From: Porticoccus sp041592135
Lineage (GTDB): Bacteria; Pseudomonadota; Gammaproteobacteria; Pseudomonadales; Porticoccaceae
DNA length: 13,388 bases
Reading direction: 5' to 3' (one strand)
NCBI GenBank assembly: GCA_041592135.1
Contig: JBFHQR010000051.1
Shown here piece after piece: positions 5,963 to 12,650 of this stretch. Position numbers and translations under genes: made by a program. The number at the start of each line of letters is the position of its first letter. The stretch's first letter is position 1. Under the pieces are notes generated by a model, which saw nothing but the letters and a program-made list of their open reading frames with translations, ran no database searches and was not told where the DNA came from.

Positions 5963-8077
5963 ATGCCCATAAAAAAAATAATCACCCTGCTAGTTATAGC
6001 CCTGGTTGTCGGTGCCTACCTCTTTTTCGACGGTGAACAATACCTTCGTCCCGGCTTTTACCAGTCCCTCTACGCACAACAACCGCTGCTAACCGCCGCG
6101 GTGTATTTTGTGATTTACGTGGTGGCGACGGGCTTCTCGCTGCCCGGTGCGGCGCTGCTCACGGTGATTGCCGGGATGATCTTCGGGCTGTGGACGGGGG
6201 TGCTGCTGGTGTCCTTTGCCAGCTCTCTGGGTGCCACCCTGGCATTTATGGTGTCGCGACTGTTATTGCGCGACTGGGTACAGGCGCGGTTCAGCCGCTA
6301 CCTGGGTACGGTCAACCGGGGGATTGAGCGGGATGGTCCCTTCTATCTGTTTTCGATGCGGCTGATTCCGGTGATTCCGTTTTGGGTCATCAACCTGGTG
6401 ATGGGCCTGATGCCGATCTCGGCCTTCCGGTTTTACTGGGTCAGCCAACTGGGCATGCTGGCGGGCACCGCGGTCTATGTGAATGCCGGCGCTGAAATCG
6501 GCTCGCTGGAAGGCTTTTCCGCCGCGGCGATCCTCACACCGGGGCTGCTGCTGTCATTCCTGTTGCTGGCGCTGTTTCCCTACCTGGCGCGGGGGTTGCT
6601 GGACGCCGTCAAGCGGCGCCGGGTCTACCGCGACTATTGCCGGCCCGCCCGCTTCGACCGGAATCTGGTGGTAATCGGTGCCGGCAGCGCCGGGTTGGTG
6701 AGCGCTTACATTGCGTCTGCTGTTAAGTCAAAAGTGACGCTGGTGGAAAAGCACCGCATGGGGGGCGACTGTCTCAACACCGGCTGTGTGCCCAGCAAGT
6801 CGCTGATTCGGGCCGCTCGCGCCGTTAAAGAGATTAACAGTGCCTCCGAACTGGGTATCGAGGTGGCGGCGCCGAAAGTGGATTTTGCCCGGGTGATGGG
6901 CCGGGTCCGGAAGGTGATCCGGCAGGTTGAACCCCACGATTCCGTGGCGCGCTATTCCGAACTGGGGGTGGATTGTGTGCAGGGCGAAGCGGTTATCAAG
7001 TCGCCCTGGGAAGTGGCGGTGAACGGTGCGGTGATCAGCGCGCGCAATATCATTATCGCCAGCGGCGCCAGCCCTGTGGTGCCGCCCATTGCGGGACTGG
7101 CGGAGCTGGATTACCTGACCTCCGAGAATCTCTGGGAGCTGGAGGTGTTGCCCGAGCGCTTGCTGGTGATGGGCGGCGGGCCGATCGGTTGCGAACTGGC
7201 GCAGGCCTTTCAGCGGCTGGGATCACAGGTCACCCTGGTGGGGCCGCGACTGTTGCCCAAAGAAGATGCCGACGCTTCCGAGGCAGTCCGGCAGGGCCTG
7301 CAGGGCGATGGTGTCGAGCTGCTGCTCGGCTACCGGGTGAAGGAGTTTGTGACCCGGGGCGCGAGCCATGTCGCCGTGGCGGCCTCGGATGAGGACAAAC
7401 GGGAAGTGGTGTTTGACCGGGTGTTGATTGCCCTGGGAAGAAAGGCCAACACCCAGGGCCTGGGGCTGGAATCCCTGGGCATCGAGCTCAATGGCAATGG
7501 CACGGTGACGGTGGATGAGTACCTGCGCACCCGCATCCCCAATATCTTTGCCTGTGGCGATGTGGCGGGGCCCTATCAGTTTACCCACACCGCTGCCCAC
7601 CAGGCCTGGTATGCTGCGGTCAATGCGCTGTTTGGGTGCTTGCGCAAGTTCAAGGTGGATTACCGGGTGATCCCCAGGACGACGTTTACCGATCCCGAAG
7701 TCGCCCAGGTGGGGCTGACAGAAAAGGATGCCCAAGCACAGGGAATCGAGTTTGAGGTCACCCGCTACGGCCTGGACGATCTGGATCGCGCCCTGGCGGA
7801 TAACGCCGCCAACGGGTTTGTGAAAATTCTCACAGTGCCGGGCAAAGACCGGATTCTGGGTGCCGCGGTGGTGGGCCATCACGGCGGAGAGTTGATTGCC
7901 GAACTGGTGCTGGCCATGAAGCAGGGGGTTGGCCTGAAGAAAATTCTCGGTACCATTCACAGTTATCCCACCCTCAGCGAAGCCAACAAATATGCCGCTG
8001 GCAACTGGCAGCGAGCGCACAGCCCGGCACGGTTGCTGGCGTGGGTGGAAAAATACCACCGCTGGCAGCGCCACTGA
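5963..8077 (+). CDS. TVP38/TMEM64 membrane domain fused to a mercuric-reductase-like FAD oxidoreductase
   Basis: 704 residues in two parts. Residues 1 to about 215 are a multi-helix DedA-like (VTT/SNARE-associated) membrane domain with SLPGAALLTVIAGMIFG, LGATLAFMVSR and FSMRLIPVIPFWVINLVMGL. From 234 on is a flavin disulfide reductase: FAD-binding GAGSAG (239-244), redox pair C270/C275 in GGDCLNTGCVPSK, NAD(P)-binding GGGPIG (404-409), ACGDVAG with D533, and a dimerisation domain. The C-terminus lacks the vicinal cysteines of true MerA. The dihydrolipoamide dehydrogenase base is replaced: the motif reads HSYPTLSE, with Tyr668 where the catalytic His should be and E673 kept. There is no N-terminal heavy-metal domain. 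The ATG at 5963 has GGAG five bases upstream. arsM follows after 26 bp, so they probably share a transcript. The substrate is unknown; fusions of this kind are known, but I recall no proven function. Confidence 0.9.
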   Translation: MPIKKIITLLVIALVVGAYLFFDGEQYLRPGFYQSLYAQQPLLTAAVYFVIYVVATGFSLPGAALLTVIAGMIFGLWTGVLLVSFASSLGATLAFMVSRLLLRDWVQARFSRYLGTVNRGIERDGPFYLFSMRLIPVIPFWVINLVMGLMPISAFRFYWVSQLGMLAGTAVYVNAGAEIGSLEGFSAAAILTPGLLLSFLLLALFPYLARGLLDAVKRRRVYRDYCRPARFDRNLVVIGAGSAGLVSAYIASAVKSKVTLVEKHRMGGDCLNTGCVPSKSLIRAARAVKEINSASELGIEVAAPKVDFARVMGRVRKVIRQVEPHDSVARYSELGVDCVQGEAVIKSPWEVAVNGAVISARNIIIASGASPVVPPIAGLAELDYLTSENLWELEVLPERLLVMGGGPIGCELAQAFQRLGSQVTLVGPRLLPKEDADASEAVRQGLQGDGVELLLGYRVKEFVTRGASHVAVAASDEDKREVVFDRVLIALGRKANTQGLGLESLGIELNGNGTVTVDEYLRTRIPNIFACGDVAGPYQFTHTAAHQAWYAAVNALFGCLRKFKVDYRVIPRTTFTDPEVAQVGLTEKDAQAQGIEFEVTRYGLDDLDRALADNAANGFVKILTVPGKDRILGAAVVGHHGGELIAELVLAMKQGVGLKKILGTIHSYPTLSEANKYAAGNWQRAHSPARLLAWVEKYHRWQRH

Positions 8078-8103
8078 TATCTGACCAATACGAGAAACTC
8101 GCG

Positions 8104-9144
8104 ATGTACGATACCGTCAAGGACTACTACGGCAAGTCACTACAGGGCTCCGAAGATCTGCAGACCGATGCCTGTTGCACCCTGGACAGCGTGCCCGACC
8201 ATATCAAGCCGATCATGGCAAAAATCCACCCGGAAGTGAGTGGCAAGTACTACGGCTGCGGCCTGGTGGCGCCGGAGTTGCTGGAGGGGCTGCGCATTCT
8301 CGATCTGGGCAGCGGCTCCGGCCAGGACTGCTATGTGCTGTCGGCGCTGGTGGGCGAGCGCGGTGAAGTGGTCGGCGTGGATATGACCGACGAGCAGCTG
8401 GCGGTGGCCAATCGTCACATCGACTTTCACCGGGCGGCATTCGGTCTGGCCCGGCCCAATGTGCGCTTTCTCAAGGGCTATATCGAAAAACTCGACCAGC
8501 TGGGTCTGGAGGACAACAGTTTTGACCTGATCGTCTCCAACTGCGTCATCAATTTATCCCCGGACAAGCGGGCGGTGCTGGAGCAGGCCCACCGACTGCT
8601 GAAACCCGGTGGCGAACTGTATTTCTCCGACGTCTACGCGGACCGGCGGGTGCCGGAGCAACTGTTAAGCGATGCCGTGTTGTACGGTGAATGCCTGGCG
8701 GGGGCGCTGTACTGGAATGATTTCCTGCAACTGGCCAAGCGGGCGGGGTTTGCCGACCCGCGTCTGGTGGATGACCGGCCGCTGGCGGTGGGCAGTGAAG
8801 AGATTCGCGCGAAGCTCGGTGAGTTGAAATTTTATTCAGCCACCTATCGCCTGTTCAAACTGGATAACCTGGAGGCGGCTTGTGAAGACTACGGGCAAGC
8901 AGTGGTTTATCGCGGCACCGTGGCCAATTCCCCGGACCGTTTTTTACTGGACAAACACCACCTGATCGAAACCGGAAAACCGTTTGCCGTCTGCGGCAAC
9001 AGTTATCGTATGTTGAACGAAACCCGCTTCAAAAATCATTTTGAATTTTCCGGTAATTTTGAAAAACACCTGGGAATATTTAAAGGCTGTGGCAGCGAGC
9101 TGCCGTTTGACAGCGGCGCAAAAAAATCGGCCAGCTGCTGCTAG
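8104..9144 (+). CDS. arsM: Arsenite S-adenosylmethionine methyltransferase
   Basis: It transfers methyl groups from SAM to trivalent arsenic, giving methylated and volatile species. The 346-residue protein has the SAM-binding motif ILDLGSGSGQDCYVLSALVG, VGVDMTDEQL, and SNCVINLSPDK. The arsenic-site cysteines are all present: C24/C25 in DACC, C52 in YYGCG, C147 in SNC and C197 in GECLAGAL. The last two are 50 residues apart, as are the pair C174/C224 in the algal enzyme CmArsM. The C-terminus has further cysteines (KGCG, SASCC). The frame extends upstream to a GTG at 8041 inside the preceding gene, but MYDTVKDYYGK at 8104 is the family-like start. It lies 26 bp after the oxidoreductase gene and converges with hemW 7 bp away. 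No arsR or arsenite pump is in view. Confidence 0.92.
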   Translation: MYDTVKDYYGKSLQGSEDLQTDACCTLDSVPDHIKPIMAKIHPEVSGKYYGCGLVAPELLEGLRILDLGSGSGQDCYVLSALVGERGEVVGVDMTDEQLAVANRHIDFHRAAFGLARPNVRFLKGYIEKLDQLGLEDNSFDLIVSNCVINLSPDKRAVLEQAHRLLKPGGELYFSDVYADRRVPEQLLSDAVLYGECLAGALYWNDFLQLAKRAGFADPRLVDDRPLAVGSEEIRAKLGELKFYSATYRLFKLDNLEAACEDYGQAVVYRGTVANSPDRFLLDKHHLIETGKPFAVCGNSYRMLNETRFKNHFEFSGNFEKHLGIFKGCGSELPFDSGAKKSASCC

Positions 9145-9151
9145 AAAAAAT

Positions 9152-10315
9152 CTATTCGGAAAAAAATTCCAGCACGGAATTTAAAAACTGGTGGCCCTTG
9201 AGTGTGGTGCGAATCCTGTCGGCATCCTTTTCCAGCAAACCCATGGCCGCCAGTTTTTCGCAGCTATTTATTACCCGACTGTAGGGCAGGCCGGTGCGGT
9301 CGGCAAAGTAGTCCCGGGGCACCCCCGCATTCAGGCGCAGGGCGTTCATCATAAATTCAAGCGCCAGTTCGTCTTCAGCGATTTTTTTGCAGCTGGCGGT
9401 ATAGGAGTGGTCGCGCTGCAGATAATCGGCGGGCAGGCGGGTTTTGCTGGTGCGAATAATGCGCTGTTCATCGGGCAGGGTAATTTTTCCGTGGGCGCCG
9501 GCGCCAATGCCGAGATAATCGCCAAACTGCCAGTAATTTTTATTGTGAACAGATTCTTTTTTATCCCGGGCGAAGGCAGAAACCTCATACTGAATATAAT
9601 TATTTTCTCGCAATAATATCTGTCCCGATTCCTGAATATTTTCCAGCACATTTTCTTCCGGAAGTACGGGTGGGCGACGATAGAATTCTGTGTTGGGTTC
9701 AATGGTCAGCTGGTACCAGGAAATATGACTGGGGGACAGGGCAATAGCCTGCTGTAAATCTTCCAGCGCTTCCCGTTCAGTCTGCCCTGGCAGGCCGTGC
9801 ATCAGATCCAGGTTGAAATTGTCGAAGCCCGCCCGACGGGCCATGGCAATTGCCGAGTGGGCGTTTTCCCCGGTATGAATGCGGCCAAGTTTCTGCAGGT
9901 GCAGGTCGTTGAAGCTCTGGATGCCGATGGACAGTCGATTGACGCCGACGCTGCGGTAGCCGTTGAATTTCTCCTGCTCAAAGGTGCCGGGGTTGGCCTC
10001 CAGGGTGATTTCGATCTCCTCCGCAAAGCCGATGCGCCGCCGCGCGGCCTGGATAATGCGGCCGATGCTCTCTGCCGAAAACAGGCTCGGCGTGCCGCCA
10101 CCGAAAAAAATCGATGCCAGCGACCGGCCCTGGGCGTAGGGCAACTCGATGTCCAGCTCGCGAATCAGCGCCTGAACGTACGCCTCCTCGGGCAGTGCCT
10201 CACCTGCGGCGTGGGAGTTGAAGTCGCAATAGGGGCACTTGCGCACACACCAGGGAATGTGGACATACAGGGACAGGGGTGGCAGAAACAGGGGGGGTGA
10301 GGTCATGGCGGCCAT
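9152..10315 (-). CDS. hemW: Radical SAM heme chaperone HemW
   Basis: HemW binds heme and delivers it to target proteins such as respiratory enzymes; it was formerly annotated as an oxygen-independent coproporphyrinogen oxidase. The 387-residue length is usual. The iron-sulfur motif is C23-x3-C27-x2-C30 in HIPWCVRKCPYCDF, and the following F32 separates HemW from HemN, which has a fourth cysteine there. FFGGGTPSL, EANPG, GVNRLSIGIQSF, LDLMHGLPGQT and GIGAGAHGK follow in family order, then a HemN C-terminal winged-helix region ending in LEFFSE. ATGs at 10315 and 10306 are both possible starts, neither with a clear ribosome binding site. The usual neighbour rdgB is absent here. The stop is 7 bp from the arsM stop. 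Confidence 0.95.
   Translation of the reverse strand: MAAMTSPPLFLPPLSLYVHIPWCVRKCPYCDFNSHAAGEALPEEAYVQALIRELDIELPYAQGRSLASIFFGGGTPSLFSAESIGRIIQAARRRIGFAEEIEITLEANPGTFEQEKFNGYRSVGVNRLSIGIQSFNDLHLQKLGRIHTGENAHSAIAMARRAGFDNFNLDLMHGLPGQTEREALEDLQQAIALSPSHISWYQLTIEPNTEFYRRPPVLPEENVLENIQESGQILLRENNYIQYEVSAFARDKKESVHNKNYWQFGDYLGIGAGAHGKITLPDEQRIIRTSKTRLPADYLQRDHSYTASCKKIAEDELALEFMMNALRLNAGVPRDYFADRTGLPYSRVINSCEKLAAMGLLEKDADRIRTTLKGHQFLNSVLEFFSE
9160..9182 (-). terminator. Terminator-like hairpin inside the hemW 3' end
   Basis: Bases 9164-9170 (AAATTCC) pair with 9176-9182 (GGAATTT) around a five-base loop. On the minus strand the stem runs into a continuous T-run (the As at 9160-9166 on plus). It encodes the NSVLEF part of HemW, so the terminator would overlap the last codons. 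The stem is short and A+T rich, so its strength is doubtful. Confidence 0.35.
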
Positions 10316-10397
10316 TCTAACACTGCCGGATAACCCCGGTGTGCAACCGGCGCAACGGGTGGTTGGGGGTTAATGAGTTGTGATTGGGGCTCAGCTG

Positions 10398-11699
10398 CTA
10401 GCTGATCGGTTCGCGGACAGACCTGGATGCCTGTATTTGGTAGAAAAAATCATTGGGTTTATCCGCCTGCGGTATTTGATAATCGAGCGCCCTGAACAGC
10501 CGGAGACAGGCTGCGGCTGCCCTGGCATCGTAGAGGGTGCCGGCATTTTGCTCAATTTCCTCCAGCGCCAGTTCCAAACCAATAGCGGCGCGGTAGGGCC
10601 GGTGTGAAGACATGGACTCAACCACATCGGCTATCGCCAGTATGCGCGCTTCCATAATGATCTGATCGCCCCTGAGTCCCTGAGGATAACCGCTGCCGTC
10701 CAGTCGCTCGTGGTGTTGATGGGCCACGGCGGCGATGGGCCAGGGGAATTCGATGTCCTTTAGCAGCAGAAAACTGTTCTCGGCGTGGGTCTTGATCAGT
10801 TCGTACTCAGCGCTGGTCAGTCGCGCGGGTTTGGTCAGGATTTCGGAAGGAATGCCGATTTTGCCCACGTCGTGCAACAGTCCCGCGATGCGCAGTCCCT
10901 GTTGATATTCGCTGTCGTAGCCCATCTCGGCGGCAATGGCAGCAGCCAGCTCTCCAACCCGCGCCTCATGGCCTGCGGTATAGGAGTCGCGCAGCTCGGT
11001 GAGTTCGGCGATCATGTTGATGGTGTTATACATGGCGTCTTCAACGCGCGCCGCATAGTCCTCTACCTCAAGTTGTGCGCGGTGATTGTCACTGAGGTCG
11101 GTCCAGACACCGATAAATACCCTTGAATGAGGGGTCTCCTCGATCAGCTGCAACTCGTCCTTGACGTAGAGGTAGCCGCCGTCGTTGCGCCGGAAGCGGT
11201 ATTCGCGGCTGCCCCCGGTGGCGGACAGAAACCTCGTGCCGGCCTCTTCGGCCCGCTGTCGATCTTCGGGGTGCAGGTGCCGCTGCCACCAATCCGGGGC
11301 GAGAGCCGCTTCCACCCTGTAGCCGAGGATGCGTTCGATGTTGTTGCTCACCCAGGTGAGTGTGGCTGCCCCATCCCGGTAGTCCAGAGCGTAGACGATG
11401 ACCGGCGTGGCGGAAAAGATTTTGTCGATGGAGAGGGGCAGCAGGTGGTTGGCCGTCTCGGCCAGCTGGGCCTTGAAGAGTAACTGGGTATTCTTCTGCA
11501 GCAGAAAAAATAGCACCAGCGAGGTGAACAAAACAAAGCCCCAACCCTTGATCAGGCCGAGTTGGAATACCGCGGATTTATCGGGCCACAGGCTGAACAG
11601 TACCCAGTCGCCGAAAAATATCCACAGGCTGGCCGCGATGACATAGCCCACAATGATTTTGCAGGAGGGGGTGCAGCGTTTTCGCAACTTGGGGTTCAT
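10398..11699 (-). CDS. Membrane-bound PAS/HD-GYP protein, probable cyclic-di-GMP phosphodiesterase
   Basis: HD-GYP domains hydrolyse cyclic-di-GMP using a metal centre. The 433-residue protein has two predicted membrane helices (about 15-37 and 47-67), a PAS sensor domain (about 90-205) with the PAC-like end YLYVKDELQLIEETPHSRVF, and an HD-GYP domain (about 225-420). The catalytic motifs look intact: HEAR in the first helix, H276-D277 in LLHDVGKIGIP, IKTH, AHQHHERLDG, G337-Y338-P339, and IADVVESMSSHRPYR. It is therefore likely active, though the substrate is inferred from the family. The ATG at 11699 has GGAG five bases upstream. hemW lies 82 bp downstream on the same strand. It is a paralogue of the gene at 12651-13388. 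The PAS signal is unknown. Confidence 0.9.
   Translation of the reverse strand: MNPKLRKRCTPSCKIIVGYVIAASLWIFFGDWVLFSLWPDKSAVFQLGLIKGWGFVLFTSLVLFFLLQKNTQLLFKAQLAETANHLLPLSIDKIFSATPVIVYALDYRDGAATLTWVSNNIERILGYRVEAALAPDWWQRHLHPEDRQRAEEAGTRFLSATGGSREYRFRRNDGGYLYVKDELQLIEETPHSRVFIGVWTDLSDNHRAQLEVEDYAARVEDAMYNTINMIAELTELRDSYTAGHEARVGELAAAIAAEMGYDSEYQQGLRIAGLLHDVGKIGIPSEILTKPARLTSAEYELIKTHAENSFLLLKDIEFPWPIAAVAHQHHERLDGSGYPQGLRGDQIIMEARILAIADVVESMSSHRPYRAAIGLELALEEIEQNAGTLYDARAAAACLRLFRALDYQIPQADKPNDFFYQIQASRSVREPIS
11008..11114. repeat. 107-bp direct repeat shared by the HD-GYP paralogues (copy 1)
   Basis: Bases 11008-11114 are identical to 13258-13364, 2250 bp away in the same orientation, with no mismatch even at third codon positions. 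Flanking parts of the two genes are similar but diverged. The tract encodes the linker from the end of PAS to the start of HD-GYP. Confidence 0.9.
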
Positions 11700-12011
11700 T
11701 GAGAACTCCGTTGTGAGCGGGGGTTCGCGGCTGGGGTTCTGTCTGGGAGTCGTCGCATAATCCTGTCTTCCCTGGCATCGGTTAACTATATTGCAACGGG
11801 AGGCTGGGCCTGTAGATTGAGAATAGTAGTTAACTGCATGCGCGACAAATTAGTGTGAACAGGCCCTAGTAGCTGGGAGTTGTCGTAGCTGGGCGTTCTG
11901 CCGGCGACTTCTCGGACAGGGTGAGAGCTGGACACTGCGCGGGTTCTGCTTTCCGGCAAATCCGCCGATGTAGCCACCCGGCGCAGGAAGGCTTGCGGTA
12001 CGGCAAACAGA
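11700..12011. other. Intergenic region of about 312 bp upstream of the first HD-GYP gene
   Basis: No convincing gene is seen. It holds the GGAG ribosome binding site of the HD-GYP gene, a weak promoter candidate (TTAACC, 17 bp, GATTAT on the minus strand, about 11740-11790), the inverted-repeat pair GTTAACTA (11781-11788) and TAGTTAAC (11827-11834), the 61-bp segment at 11806-11866, and a direct repeat GTAGCTGGG near 11869-11896. Minus-strand frames through 11870-12011 encode no recognisable protein. Confidence 0.5.
11806..11866. repeat. 61-bp segment bounded by 8-bp inverted repeats
   Basis: GGGCCTGT (11806-11813) and ACAGGCCC (11859-11866) are perfect inverted repeats bounding 61 bp; the interior holds the GTTAAC motif and GCATGC. 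The form recalls a miniature inverted-repeat element or a solo remnant, but no target duplication is evident at its edges and no second copy is in the window. Confidence 0.3.
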
Positions 12012-12425
12012 TCAGCTGGTTGCCCGCAGTGCTTCTCCGGTGTCCTGCTTGCGCTGGCAAGCGTAGTAATAGAACAGAATGGCGGCACCGATCGTGAACG
12101 GTATCATGGCCAGGTATTTGCCTTCAAAAAGCCCGAAAAAGATCCTTTCATCGAAGCCGAAGAATTCACTGATCATCCAAACAGAATTGGCCCCGATCCA
12201 GCAGGCGATCGCCAGGTTGTGGGACAATTCGGACGCCAGGTGCCGGGTGCGCCAGGCGATGAATATCGCCACACTCAGGGTCGGCATGATCATCAGGATG
12301 CCGAGTAACTTCCACACCATGCACCAACTGATATCCTTGACCAGCCAGAAGGCAATATCAATATGCAGGTTTTCCATCCGGCGGTGTCTGGCCGGAATCT
12401 GGTACATCGGTTCGTTTTGTTTCAT
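12012..12425 (-). CDS. Small three-helix membrane protein of unknown function
   Basis: From the ATG at 12425 the protein has 137 residues. A hydrophilic head (MKQNEPMYQIPARHRR) is followed by an amphipathic FWLVKDISWCMVW segment, then about three membrane helices (roughly 33-55, 68-88 and 103-122) and a short charged tail. Distinct motifs are IMPTLSVAIFIAWRTR, SELSHNLAIACWIGAN and WMISEFFGF. They resemble uncharacterised bacterial membrane proteins; I know no function. The frame extends to a GTG at 12458, and an internal ATG (12377) is also possible; no start has a good ribosome binding site. It sits between two HD-GYP paralogues on the same strand, but with about 190 and 310 bp gaps, so a shared operon is not obvious. 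Confidence 0.75.
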   Translation of the reverse strand: MKQNEPMYQIPARHRRMENLHIDIAFWLVKDISWCMVWKLLGILMIMPTLSVAIFIAWRTRHLASELSHNLAIACWIGANSVWMISEFFGFDERIFFGLFEGKYLAMIPFTIGAAILFYYYACQRKQDTGEALRATS

Positions 12426-12458
12426 GTGAAAAGGGTTCCGTTCAGTAGAAGGGAGCAC

Positions 12459-12650
12459 AGCTAGCAGCGCCTTTTTTCCCGAGAGGGTTTTATGAAAGCG
12501 TGCCGAGCCCGCGTCGGCCAGGCCCTATTGCCCCGATACGACCTGACCTGCCAATGGCTTGACAGGATAGTGCGGGATTGAACATCCGTTGAAGTTGGAA
12601 GGCAACTGGAATAAAGGCTTTCCCGGGAGGAAGTCGGTGGTGTGAAGGCC
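12459..12650. other. Intergenic region between the membrane protein and the second HD-GYP gene
   Basis: About 190 bp with no recognisable gene. On the minus strand it contains a small inverted repeat AGTTG/CAACT (near 12593-12610) and no clear promoter. No intrinsic terminator for the upstream HD-GYP gene is evident. Confidence 0.4.

Noticed and set aside
7223..8074. Minus-strand open frame of 283 codons opposite the oxidoreductase
   Set aside because: The plus-strand protein has clear FAD and NAD(P) motifs and dimerisation domain; the mirror frame shows none.
5963..8077. Annotation as a true mercuric reductase
   Set aside because: The C-terminal cysteine pair and N-terminal metal-binding domain are absent, and no mer genes are nearby.
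8041..8103. GTG start that would lengthen ArsM by 21 residues
   Set aside because: It would overlap the preceding gene, lacks a ribosome binding site, and the added residues do not look like the family.
9152..10315. Annotation as coproporphyrinogen dehydrogenase HemN
   Set aside because: The residue after the CxxxCxxC motif region is Phe (CDF) instead of the fourth Cys of HemN, as in HemW.
10391..10405. Palindrome TCAGCT-GCT-AGCTGA at the end of the first HD-GYP gene as a terminator
   Set aside because: The stem is only 6 bp and no T-run follows it on the minus strand.
11786..12088. Minus-strand open frame of 100 codons
   Set aside because: It overlaps the end of the membrane protein gene, spans the inverted-repeat segment, and has no recognisable domain or ribosome binding site.
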